Part shown: piece after piece, positions 16,623-24,905 of the stretch | Numbering within the stretch: position 1 is the first letter of the stretch | How the letters are laid out: every line of letters begins with the position of its first letter | Assembly (NCBI RefSeq): GCF_030816615.1 | Contig: NZ_JAUSYD010000001.1 | Coordinates: 3,990,501-4,054,500, forward strand | Reading direction: 5' to 3' | Length of the DNA: 64,000 bases | Source of the DNA: Streptomyces sp. B1I3 | Lineage (GTDB): Bacteria; Actinomycetota; Actinomycetes; Streptomycetales; Streptomycetaceae | The notes under the pieces: model-generated | The model's database searches: none | What the model was told of the DNA's origin: nothing | Seen by the model: the letters and a program-made list of their open reading frames with translations, nothing else | Made by a program: the position numbers and the translations under genes

Positions 16623-18101
16623 TCAGGTCTGAGCCATGTCCACGAAGCGGGAGTAGTGGCCCTGGAACGCCACGGTGATCGTCGCCGTCGGGCCGTTACG
16701 GTGCTTGGCCACGATCAGGTCCGCCTCGCCCGCACGCGGAGACTCCTTCTCGTACGCGTCCTCGCGGTGCAGCAGGATCACCATGTCGGCGTCCTGCTCG
16801 ATGGAACCGGACTCACGCAGGTCGGAGACCATGGGCTTCTTGTCCGTACGCTGCTCGGGGCCACGGTTCAGCTGGGAGAGCGCGATGACGGGAAGCTCCA
16901 GCTCCTTGGCGAGGAGCTTGAGGTTACGGGACATGTCCGAGACCTCCTGCTGACGGCTCTCGGCACGCTTGGCACCGCCGGACTGCATCAGCTGCAGATA
17001 GTCGATGACCACGAGCTTGAGGTCGTTGCGCTGCTTGAGGCGACGGCATTTCGCCCGGATCTCCATCATGGACAGGTTCGGCGAGTCGTCGATGTACAGC
17101 GGGGCCGCCGAGACGTCCGGCATGCGCCGCGCCAGTCTCGTCCAGTCCTCGTCCGTCATCGTGCCGGAGCGCATGTGGTGAAGCGCGACCCTGGCCTCGG
17201 CGGACAACAGGCGCATCGCGATCTCGTTGCGACCCATCTCGAGGGAGAAGATGACGCTCGGCAGGTTGCTCTTGATCGAACACGCGCGGGCGAAGTCCAG
17301 GGCGAGCGTGGACTTACCCATGGCCGGACGCGCCGCGATGACGATCATCTGACCCGGGTGCAGGCCGTTGGTCAAGGAGTCGAGATCCGTGAACCCGGTC
17401 GGCACACCGGTCATCTCGCCGCTGCGCGAACCGATGGCCTCGATCTCGTCGAGCGCCCCCTCCATGATGTCGCCGAGCGGCAGATAGTCCTCGCTCGTGC
17501 GCTGCTCGGTGACGGCGTAGATCTCGGCCTGTGCCGAGTTGACGATCTCGTCGACGTCGCCGTCGGCCGCATACCCCATCTGCGTGATCTTCGTGCCGGC
17601 CTCGACGAGGCGCCGGAGGACGGCACGCTCGTGGACGATCTCCGCGTAGTACGAAGCATTGGCCGCGGTCGGCACCGACTGGACCAGCGTGTGCAGGTAC
17701 GGAGCACCGCCGACCTTGGTGATCTCGCCGCGCTTGACCAGTTCGGCCGCGACCGTGATCGGGTCGGCCGGCTCGCCCTTGGCGTACAGATCGAGGATCG
17801 CCGTGTAGACGGTCTCGTGAGCGGGGCGGTAGAAGTCGTGCCCCTTGATGATCTCCACGACGTCGGCGATGGCGTCCTTGGAGAGCAGCATGCCGCCGAG
17901 AACGGACTGCTCCGCGTCGAGATCCTGCGGGGGCACCCGCTCGAAGCCGGACGAGCCACCGTCCCAGCCGCTCTCCCGCCCGCGCTCGTGCTGCTCGTCG
18001 CGCCCTCTGCTGCCCTCTCCGCGGCGCTGACGGGACACAGGCAGACGGTCACTGGGACCGATATCGGTCCAGGGGTCGTCCAACGGCTCAGGAATGCTCA
18101 C
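16623..18101 (-). CDS. dnaB: DnaB, replicative DNA helicase
   Basis: 492-residue hexameric fork helicase. A polar N-terminal extension of about 55 residues precedes the DnaB N domain (QDLDAEQSVLGGMLLSKDAI). The RecA-like domain has Walker A ARPAMGKST, Walker B-like LKLVVIDYLQLM and the DRTDKKPMVSDLRESGSIEQ-type C-terminal motif ending in QDADMVILLHRE. No intein interrupts it. Actinobacteria lack DnaC; the DciA-like protein encoded near recF in this window is the probable loading partner. The upstream gap holds DnaA-box-like sequences. Confidence 0.97.
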   Translation of the reverse strand: MSIPEPLDDPWTDIGPSDRLPVSRQRRGEGSRGRDEQHERGRESGWDGGSSGFERVPPQDLDAEQSVLGGMLLSKDAIADVVEIIKGHDFYRPAHETVYTAILDLYAKGEPADPITVAAELVKRGEITKVGGAPYLHTLVQSVPTAANASYYAEIVHERAVLRRLVEAGTKITQMGYAADGDVDEIVNSAQAEIYAVTEQRTSEDYLPLGDIMEGALDEIEAIGSRSGEMTGVPTGFTDLDSLTNGLHPGQMIVIAARPAMGKSTLALDFARACSIKSNLPSVIFSLEMGRNEIAMRLLSAEARVALHHMRSGTMTDEDWTRLARRMPDVSAAPLYIDDSPNLSMMEIRAKCRRLKQRNDLKLVVIDYLQLMQSGGAKRAESRQQEVSDMSRNLKLLAKELELPVIALSQLNRGPEQRTDKKPMVSDLRESGSIEQDADMVILLHREDAYEKESPRAGEADLIVAKHRNGPTATITVAFQGHYSRFVDMAQT

Positions 18102-18282
18102 CCGGCCACCTCCTCCCGTCCGCTTCGCGGACCTAGCCGTGCCACTCTTTCTTACGGCACGGCACCGACAAACAAGACGCCCGACTCCGGTTCCGGCGCG
18201 TCAAGTTCTGCGGACTTCCAAGCCGGAACGGAGTGCGGGCGCCGCACCACGGTAGGCCGGTCCGCACCGTCAGCCAATCCGG

Positions 18283-18371
18283 TTATCCACAGGGCATGTG
18301 GACGACTGACCAGATGCTGTGGAGAACTCACCGGATCCTGTGCACGGACCGGGGGACAGCACTGTGGACAA
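18283..18371. promoter_or_regulatory. DnaA-box cluster between dnaB and the MATE gene
   Basis: The 458-base gap 18102-18559 contains TTATCCACA (18283-18291), TGTGGACGA (18297-18305), TGTGGAGAA (18318-18326) and TGTGGACAA (18363-18371, perfect TTGTCCACA on the minus strand). The first and last are exact consensus boxes. The spacing and mixed orientation resemble the origin. Role in dnaB control or DnaA titration is inference; the rest of the gap shows no gene. Confidence 0.6.
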
Positions 18372-18559
18372 ACTCATATCGCTCCGCCGAGGGGCCTTCT
18401 GAGCTGCAGTTTCTCCATCCACCGGCTGTGGGGGAGAAAAACTTTCGCGCATCTCTCGAGATCTCTGGCACCTGGCGCCGCCACCACCGCAACCCGCGCC
18501 ATAAGTAAGGGCTGATATGACATTGCATCTCTTACCTGTGGAAGATTAGATTGGCCCCC

Positions 18560-19898
18560 ATGACCCAGGCCCCAGCGCCCACGCCGCCGTCCCGCCGTCG
18601 GCACGACCGCGAGATCATCGCACTCGCCGTTCCGGCCTTCGGCGCGCTCGTGGCCGAGCCTCTCTTCGTCATGGTCGACAGCGCCATCGTCGGCCATCTC
18701 GGCACTCCGCAGCTGGCCGGTCTCGCTGTGGCCGCCGCCCTGCTGACCACCGCGGTCAGCGTCTTCGTCTTCCTGGCCTATGCCACCACCGCTGCGGTAG
18801 CCCGCCGGGTCGGCGCGGACGACCTCCCCTCCGCCATCCGTCAGGGCATGGACGGGATCTGGCTGGCTCTGCTGCTCGGCGCCCTCGTTGTCGCCCTCAC
18901 GCTCCCCTCGGCTCCCTGGCTGGTCGACATGTTCGGCGCCTCCGACACGGCTGCGCCGTACGCAATCACCTACCTGCGGATCTCGAGCCTCGGTATCCCG
19001 GCCATGCTCGTCGTGCTCGCGGCGACCGGCGTGCTGCGCGGCCTCCAGGACACCCGGACACCCCTCTACGTGGCCATCGGCGGCTTCGCAGCCAACGCGG
19101 TCCTCAACGTGGCGCTCGTGTACGGCGCCGGCCTCGGCATCGCCGGGTCGGCCTGGGGAACCGTCGCCGCCCAGGTGGCCATGGCGCTGGTCTATCTCGT
19201 CGTCGTGGTGCGCGGAGCCCGGCGGCACGGGGCGTCCCTGCGGCCGGACGCCGCAGGCATCAGGACCAGCGCCCGGGCAGGTGCCCCGCTCCTGGTCCGT
19301 ACGCTGTCGCTCCGTGCGGTGCTCATGATCGCCACCGCCGTCGCCGCCCGACTGGGTGACACCGAGGTCGCCGCACACCAGATCATCCTGTCGCTCTGGA
19401 GCCTTACGGCCTTCGCGCTCGACGCCATCGCCATTGCAGGGCAGGCCATCATCGGTCGCTATCTGGGCGCTAACGACGCCGAGGGCGCTCGCGAGGCCGT
19501 GCCGCCGCATGGTCCAGTGGGGGATCGCCTCCGGAATCGTCCTCGGGGTGCTGATCGTGCTGGCCAGGCCTCTGTTCGTACCGCTCTTCACCAGTGACAC
19601 CACCGTGCAGGACACGCTCCTTCCGGCACTGCTGGTCGTGGCCCTCTCCCAGCCCATCGCCGGAGTGGTCTTCGTCCTGGACGGCGTGCTCATGGGGGCA
19701 GGAGACGGCCGCTATCTCGCCTGGGCCATGCTCCTGACCCTGGCGGTATTCGCGCCGGTCGCTCTCCTCGTTCCCCACTTCGGAGGAGGCCTCACCGCTC
19801 TCTGGTGGGCGATGGCGCTGATGATGGCGGTCCGACTGGGCACCCTCTGGCAGCGCACCCGTTCGGGCCGGTGGATCGTCACCGGCGCCACTCGCTGA
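18560..19898 (+). pseudogene. MATE-family (DinF-like) transporter with a +1 frameshift
   Basis: From ATG 18560 the frame encodes a MATE transporter (AVPAFGALVAEPLFVMVDSA, GVLRGLQDTRTPLY, LDAIAIAGQAIIGRYLGAND) up to about 19495, then changes register. The remaining part of the family (MVQWGIASGIVLGVLIVLAR to RTRSGRWIVTGATR, ending at 19898) is in the next frame. Removing one G at 19499 restores AREACRRMVQWG, so a single inserted base explains it. Combined length would be about 445 residues, normal for MATE. Either a real loss-of-function mutation or a sequencing error. Confidence 0.85.
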
Positions 19899-19981
19899 AT
19901 CGAGACCGCCGCGAGGGCATGTGGACGGGCAGGGCACGTGGACAGGCAGGGCATCCGTCCACATGCGACCGCGACCGGCCT

Positions 19982-19995
19982 GTTTCACGTGAAAC
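19982..19995. other. parS site 3 (canonical)
   Basis: Perfect GTTTCACGTGAAAC between the convergent MATE remnant and rplI, about 55 bases from the rplI terminator. Confidence 0.95.
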
Positions 19996-20050
19996 CACGC
20001 CACGACACACGACCGGCGCACCCATGAGTCGGAAGCGCCCCGGAGCACGA

Positions 20051-20082
20051 CGAAGGGCCGCACCCAGGGGTGCGGCCCTTCG
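20051..20082 (-). terminator. Terminator of rpsF-ssb-rpsR-rplI operon
   Basis: A perfect 14-base stem CGAAGGGCCGCACC / GGTGCGGCCCTTCG with a 4-base loop lies 23 bases beyond the rplI stop codon. No T run, as is common in Streptomyces. Confidence 0.8.
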
Positions 20083-20104
20083 CCTGCTCTGCCGAGCTGT
20101 GCCC

Positions 20105-20551
20105 TTAGGCAGCAACGACCTCGATACCGAGCTTCGCGGCAACCTCGGGGTGCAGACGGACGGACACCTGATATCCGCCCAGCGTCTTGATCGGCGAGCC
20201 GAGCTCGACGCGACGCTTGTCGACGTCCGGACCACCGGCAGACTTGATCGCCGAGGCGATGTCTGCCGGGGTGACGGAGCCGAAGAGACGGCCGGCGTCG
20301 CCGGAGCGAACTGCCAGACGCACCTTCACGGCCTCGAGCTTGGCCTTGATCTCGTTGGCCTGCTCGATCGTCGCGATCTCGTGGATCTTGCGGGCGCGGC
20401 GGATCTGCGCCACGTCCTTCTCGCCACCCTTGGTCCAGCGAATGGCGAAGCCACGCGGAACCAGGTAGTTACGGGCGTACCCGTCCTTGACGTCCACGAC
20501 GTCGCCGGCGGCACCGAGGCCAGTGACCTCGTGGGTGAGGATGATCTTCAT
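20105..20551 (-). CDS. rplI: Ribosomal protein bL9
   Basis: 148 residues, the normal length. The N-terminal domain MKIILTHEVTGLGAAGDVVD with KDGYARNYLVPRGFA binds 23S rRNA; a long helix (about residues 45-75) connects to the C-terminal domain SVTPADIASAIKSAGG. Last gene of the rpsF-ssb-rpsR-rplI operon, with 18 bases to rpsR. Confidence 0.97.
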   Translation of the reverse strand: MKIILTHEVTGLGAAGDVVDVKDGYARNYLVPRGFAIRWTKGGEKDVAQIRRARKIHEIATIEQANEIKAKLEAVKVRLAVRSGDAGRLFGSVTPADIASAIKSAGGPDVDKRRVELGSPIKTLGGYQVSVRLHPEVAAKLGIEVVAA

Positions 20552-20569
20552 GATTCGGTCACCCTTCCC

Positions 20570-20806
20570 TTATCGCGCGGTGGACGTGTAGGGCAGCAGC
20601 GCCATCTCACGGCTGTTCTTGACTGCCGTGGCGACGTCACGCTGGTGCTGCGTGCAGTTGCCGGTGACGCGGCGGGCACGGATCTTGCCGCGGTCGGAAA
20701 TGAACTTCCGCAGCATGTTCGTGTCCTTGTAGTCCACGTACTGGGTCTTGTCCTTGCAGAACGCGCAGACCTTCTTCTTAGGCTTGCGCACAGGCGGCTT
20801 CGCCAT
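20570..20806 (-). CDS. rpsR: Ribosomal protein bS18
   Basis: 78 residues with the typical core YVDYKDTNMLRKFISDRGKI and GNCTQHQRDVATAVKNSREM. CAFC at the N-terminus together with the later Cys indicates the zinc-ribbon-like C+ form; Streptomyces also carry C- paralogues elsewhere that are induced by zinc shortage. Binds S6 on the small subunit platform. Lies between ssb and rplI. Confidence 0.97.
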   Translation of the reverse strand: MAKPPVRKPKKKVCAFCKDKTQYVDYKDTNMLRKFISDRGKIRARRVTGNCTQHQRDVATAVKNSREMALLPYTSTAR

Positions 20807-20850
20807 GGTGTTTCTCCTGTGTGATCAAGAAGTGGGGGTACGAGCAGCCC

Positions 20851-21477
20851 TTAGAAGGGAGGCTCGTCCGAGTAGCCGCCGCCAGAACCGCCGGAACCGC
20901 CGGTACCGCCGGAGCTTCCGCCCCAGCCGCCCCCGCCGCCCTGCTGGCCCCCGCCCTGCTGGCCGCCGGCCGGTGCGCCGCTGGCCCACGGGTCGTCGGC
21001 GGGAGCACCGCCGCCGCCCTGCTGGCCGCCGCCACCGGGACCGCCGCCCCAGTTGCCGCCGCCCTGCTGGGCACCGCCGTATCCACCCTGGCCGCCGCCC
21101 TGGCCACCGCGACCGGTCGTCTTGGTGACCTTGGCCGTGGCGCTCTTGAGACTGGGGCCGACTTCCTCGACGTCCAGCTCGTAGACCGTGCGCTTGACGC
21201 CCTCACGGTCCTCGTAGGACCGCTGCTTCAGCCGGCCCTGCACGACGACGCGCATGCCTCGCTGAAGCGACTCCGCGACGTTCTCCGCCGCCTGACGCCA
21301 GACCGAGCAGGTGAGGAACAGGCCTTCGCCGTCCTTCCACTCATTGGTCTGCCGGTCGAAGATGCGGGGAGTGGACGCGACACGGAACTTCGCGACCGCC
21401 GCACCGGACGGGGTGAAACGCAGCTCGGGGTCGTCGACGAGATTGCCGACGACCGTGATGACGGTCTCGCCTGCCAT
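20851..21477 (-). CDS. ssb: Single-stranded DNA-binding protein SSB
   Basis: 208 residues. The OB fold covers about residues 1-110 (MAGETVITVVGNLVDDPELR, LFLTCSVWRQAAENVAESLQ). A very glycine- and glutamine-rich linker of about 80 residues follows (20870-21110 in DNA), ending with the acidic tip SDEPPF that recruits repair and replication proteins. Placement between rpsF and rpsR is the classic actinobacterial order. Protects single strands at the fork. Confidence 0.96.
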   Translation of the reverse strand: MAGETVITVVGNLVDDPELRFTPSGAAVAKFRVASTPRIFDRQTNEWKDGEGLFLTCSVWRQAAENVAESLQRGMRVVVQGRLKQRSYEDREGVKRTVYELDVEEVGPSLKSATAKVTKTTGRGGQGGGQGGYGGAQQGGGNWGGGPGGGGQQGGGGAPADDPWASGAPAGGQQGGGQQGGGGGWGGSSGGTGGSGGSGGGYSDEPPF

Positions 21478-21548
21478 GGGTGAACCTCTCGGCGGGGATT
21501 GCTTCTGGCTGCTTGCTACTCGAACCCGATGACCGCTGAGCTAGATGC

Positions 21549-21839
21549 TCAGTGGATCTCGGGACGGAGGACCTTGGTCCGGAGGACCGACTCGTTCAGG
21601 TTCATCTGTCGGTCGAGCTCCTTGACGACCGCAGGCTCGGCCTGCAGGTCGATGACCGAGTAGATGCCCTCAGGCTTCTTCTTGATCTCGTAAGAGAGAC
21701 GACGACGGCCCCAGGTGTCGACCTTCTCAACCTTTCCGTTGCCCTCACGGACGACGGAGAGGAAGTTCTCGATCAACGGGGAGACTGCTCGCTCCTCGAG
21801 ATCGGGGTCGAGGATGACCATCACCTCGTAGTGACGCAT
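21549..21839 (-). CDS. rpsF: Ribosomal protein bS6
   Basis: 96 residues, MRHYEVMVILDPDLEERAVS followed by VEKVDTWGRRRLSYEIKKKP, a full-length S6. AAAGGAGG stands about 9 bases before the ATG at 21839, so the in-frame upstream codons to 21995 are not used. First gene of the operon with ssb, rpsR and rplI; S6 pairs with S18 in the ribosome. The 285-base gap upstream must hold the operon promoter; I see no other gene in it. Confidence 0.97.
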   Translation of the reverse strand: MRHYEVMVILDPDLEERAVSPLIENFLSVVREGNGKVEKVDTWGRRRLSYEIKKKPEGIYSVIDLQAEPAVVKELDRQMNLNESVLRTKVLRPEIH

Positions 21840-22124
21840 GTGGAACCCACCTCCTTTGGACTCAGCGGCCACGGTCGTTCCGTGGCAGGAGGGTCGTGAT
21901 GCGTAAGCAACAGTGTCTCCGAGTAAAACAGCCGCCACTGACAACGCCCGTCCCGTGAATCGAGGGGGGTTGATGTGCCGGCTCCGGGCAGACACCGGTG
22001 CAGACCGTACAGACTACCCGCAGACCGGCTTCCGGTTGAAATCCGGTGTTCAGGGAGCACAATCGAGACAGATGCGGTGTGAGAGGCGCTACATTGCACC
22101 GCCCTTCCGGCCAGGAGGTGCTTC

Positions 22125-22481
22125 ATGGCACAGACAGTGCGTTCCGCCGGCAGCCGGCCCGCTCCCGGGCGGGCGGCCGATACGCGTCGGTCCACCGGTT
22201 CACTCTTCGCGACGGACGGCAGGCCGCATCCGCTGCAGGAGCTCCTGATGGCGGTGACCGGGGTGCTGGGAGTCCTCGCCTTCGTGACGGCGATGTTCCA
22301 CAACCTGCACCTGATCAGCTCGTGGGCCGGGTTGATCGGCATCCTCACCGGCGCCTACGGCCAGTACATCTCCAGAACCACCTGGCAGCGGTTCGGTCTG
22401 ATCATGGGTCTCGGCTCCTCCGCCGTCGGCTTCCTGCTCGGCATGGCGCACGGCGGCCTGTTCGGCGGCGTGATCACCTGA
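22125..22481 (+). CDS. Small membrane protein of unknown function
   Basis: 118 residues: a polar N-terminus of about 38 residues followed by three hydrophobic segments (ELLMAVTGVLGVLAFVTAMF, SWAGLIGILTGAYGQYI, FGLIMGLGSSAVGFLLGMAH). CCAGGAGGTGCTTC precedes the ATG, a strong ribosome binding site. Function unknown; conserved-looking small membrane proteins are common next to the rpsF operon in Streptomyces. Confidence 0.75.
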   Translation: MAQTVRSAGSRPAPGRAADTRRSTGSLFATDGRPHPLQELLMAVTGVLGVLAFVTAMFHNLHLISSWAGLIGILTGAYGQYISRTTWQRFGLIMGLGSSAVGFLLGMAHGGLFGGVIT

Positions 22482-22665
22482 GCGGCAGAGCCCGGCCGGC
22501 GACGTCGGCCGCCTTCCGCACGGCGCTCCGGCAGGGGGTCCCCCGCCACGGGTGTCCGGTCAGGCCCCGACGGGTCGGACCGGGCACCCGTCGGTCACAG
22601 TAGGCTTCGGCGCGAGAGCCGGAGCCCCTGACCGATGGGGACACACCTGCCGAGGAGCGCCCCGC

Positions 22666-23784
22666 ATGAGCCTGACCCTGAGGACCATCAGCCGAGAGCA
22701 GCATCTGGCCTACATCCAGAGTCTGCCCTCGGCCAGTCACTGCCAGGTCCCGGCGTGGGCGGACGTGAAGACCGAATGGCGCTCGGAGAACCTGGGATGG
22801 TTCGACAAGAACGGTGAGATGGTCGGCGCCGGCCTGGTGCTCTACCGCCAGCTGCCCAAGATCAAGCGCTATCTCGCGTACCTCCCCGAGGGCCCGGTCA
22901 TCAACTGGTACGCCCCCAACCTGGACGACTGGCTCCGGCCGATGCTCGCCCACCTGAAGCAGCAGGGCGCCTTCTCCGTGAAGATGGGCCCGCCCGTCGT
23001 CATCCGGCGCTGGGACTCGGCCGCGATCAAGTCGGGCATCCAGGACCCCGACGTCAAGCGTCTGCGTGACGTGGAAGCCAGCCACATCGAGCCGCGCGCC
23101 TTCGAGGTCGCGGACCGGCTGCGGAAAATGGGGTGGCAGCAGGGCGAGGACGGCGGCGCCGGCTTCGGCGACGTGCAGCCCCGCTACGTCTTCCAGGTCC
23201 CGCTGGCCAACCGATCCCTCGAAGACGTCCTCAAGGGCTTCAACCAGCTCTGGCGGCGCAACATCAAGAAGGCCGACAAGGCCGGCGTCGAGGTGGTCCA
23301 GGGCGGCTACGAGGACCTCGCCGAGTGGCAGCGGCTCTACGAGATCACCGCGGTGCGCGACCACTTCCGGCCGCGCCCGCTCTCCTACTTCCAGCGCATG
23401 TGGACGGTGCTCAACAACGAGGACCCCAACCGCATGCGTCTGTACTTCGCGCGGCACAACGGCGTGAACCTCTCCGCCGCCACGATGCTCGTCGTCGGCG
23501 GGCACGTCTGGTACTCGTACGGCGCGTCCGACAACATCGGACGCGAGGTGCGGCCCTCGAACGCGATGCAGTGGCGGATGCTGCGCGACTCCTACGCGAT
23601 GGGCGCCACCGTCTACGACCTGCGCGGCATCAGCGACTCCCTGGACGAGACGGACCACCTGTTCGGCCTGATCCAGTTCAAGGTCGGTACCGGCGGCGAG
23701 GCCGTCGAGTACGTCGGCGAGTGGGACTTCCCCCTCAACAAGCTGCTGCACAAGGCGCTCGATATGTACATGTCGCGCCGCTGA
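22666..23784 (+). CDS. femX: FemX-like lipid II glycyltransferase
   Basis: 372-residue FemABX-family aminoacyl-tRNA-dependent peptidyltransferase. It adds the first glycine of the interpeptide bridge to lipid II at the cytoplasmic membrane face; in S. coelicolor the equivalent gene is reported essential. Two GNAT-like halves are visible: SLPSASHCQVPAWADVKTEW with YLPEGPVINW, and LWRRNIKKADKAGVEVVQGG with VWYSYGASDNIGREVRPSNA and YDLRGISDSLDETDHLFGLI. Start ATG 22666 is preferred over upstream in-frame codons because MSLTLRTIS begins the fold. An alanine-racemase-like gene follows after 74 bases. Confidence 0.92.
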   Translation: MSLTLRTISREQHLAYIQSLPSASHCQVPAWADVKTEWRSENLGWFDKNGEMVGAGLVLYRQLPKIKRYLAYLPEGPVINWYAPNLDDWLRPMLAHLKQQGAFSVKMGPPVVIRRWDSAAIKSGIQDPDVKRLRDVEASHIEPRAFEVADRLRKMGWQQGEDGGAGFGDVQPRYVFQVPLANRSLEDVLKGFNQLWRRNIKKADKAGVEVVQGGYEDLAEWQRLYEITAVRDHFRPRPLSYFQRMWTVLNNEDPNRMRLYFARHNGVNLSAATMLVVGGHVWYSYGASDNIGREVRPSNAMQWRMLRDSYAMGATVYDLRGISDSLDETDHLFGLIQFKVGTGGEAVEYVGEWDFPLNKLLHKALDMYMSRR

Positions 23785-23858
23785 GCACACCCGACCCTCG
23801 TCCACGCCCCTTCCCACTCCGATTCCACCGCAGCCACCAGAAAGGTTCCGGGCCGGCC

Positions 23859-24890
23859 ATGGCGCTCTCCCTCTACGTCGACACCGCGCGCTGGCGGACG
23901 CACCAGAAGTCCGTGCTCGACCAGTTCCCCGGCCTCGTGCCCGTCTGCAAGGGCAACGGTTACGGCTTCGGCCACGAGCGGCTGGCCGACGAGGCGATCC
24001 GTTTCGGTTCCGACACGCTGGCTGTCGGCACCACGTACGAGGCCGCCCGCATCAAGGACTGGTTCAGCGGCGACCTGCTGGTGCTGACGCCCTTCCGCAG
24101 GGGCGAGGAGCCGGTGCCGCTGCCCGACCGGGTCATCCGTTCCGTCTCGTCCGTGGACGGCGTGCACGCCCTGGTGGGCGCGCGGGTGGTCATCGAGTGC
24201 ATGAGCTCGATGAAGCGCCACGGCGTGAAGGAGGAGGAACTGGGGCTCCTGCACGCCGCGATCGAGGACGTGCGGCTCGAAGGCTTCGCACTGCACCTTC
24301 CGTTGGACCGCACCGACGGTTCGGACGCGGTCGAGGAGGTCATCTCCTGGATGGACCGCCTGCGCGCGGCGCGGCTTCCGCTCCACACCATGTTCGTCAG
24401 CCACCTGCGGGCCGAGGAGCTGGCGCGGCTGCAGCAGCAGTTCCCGCAGACCCGGTTCCGCGCCCGCATCGGTACCCGTCTCTGGCTCGGCGACCACGAG
24501 GCCACCGAGTACCGCGGCGCGGTGCTCGACGTGACACCTGTCGTCAAGGGCGACCGGTTCGGCTACCGCCAGCAGAAGGCGGCGTCGGACGGCTGGCTGG
24601 TGGTCGTCGCCGGGGGGACGTCCCACGGTGTCGGGCTGGAGGCCCCCAAAGCGCTGCACGGCGTGATGCCGCGGGCCAAGGGCGTCGCACGCGCGGGCCT
24701 GGCCACGGTCAACCGCAATCTGTCGCCGTTCGTCTGGTCGGGCAAGCAGCGCTGGTTCGCCGAGCCCCCGCACATGCAGGTGTCGATCCTGTTCGTGCCC
24801 TCGGACGCCCAGGAGCCGAAGGTGGGCGACGAACTGGTGGCCCACCTGCGCCACACGACCACCCAGTTCGACCGCCTCGTGGACCGGTAG
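23859..24890 (+). CDS. Alanine-racemase-like PLP protein
   Basis: 343 residues. The N-terminal (beta/alpha)8-barrel of the alanine racemase family is recognisable by VPVCKGNGYGFGHERLADEA, where Lys in CKGNGYG matches the PLP-binding lysine, and by RARIGTRLWLG. The C-terminal beta domain looks divergent, with no obvious catalytic Tyr of the usual context. It lies 74 bases after femX in the same direction and probably in one transcript, suggesting an envelope-related job. Racemase activity is not certain; the housekeeping alr is a different gene. Confidence 0.8.
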   Translation: MALSLYVDTARWRTHQKSVLDQFPGLVPVCKGNGYGFGHERLADEAIRFGSDTLAVGTTYEAARIKDWFSGDLLVLTPFRRGEEPVPLPDRVIRSVSSVDGVHALVGARVVIECMSSMKRHGVKEEELGLLHAAIEDVRLEGFALHLPLDRTDGSDAVEEVISWMDRLRAARLPLHTMFVSHLRAEELARLQQQFPQTRFRARIGTRLWLGDHEATEYRGAVLDVTPVVKGDRFGYRQQKAASDGWLVVVAGGTSHGVGLEAPKALHGVMPRAKGVARAGLATVNRNLSPFVWSGKQRWFAEPPHMQVSILFVPSDAQEPKVGDELVAHLRHTTTQFDRLVDR

Positions 24891-24905
24891 CCTCCGGCCG
24901 GCTGC

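Noticed and set aside
16623..18101. Intein in dnaB, gyrA or dnaA
   Set aside because: All motifs follow each other at normal spacing and the proteins are of normal length.
18551..19597. A 348-residue MATE protein as an intact gene
   Set aside because: Its last 35 residues are frameshift product; the true C-terminal half continues in the next frame.
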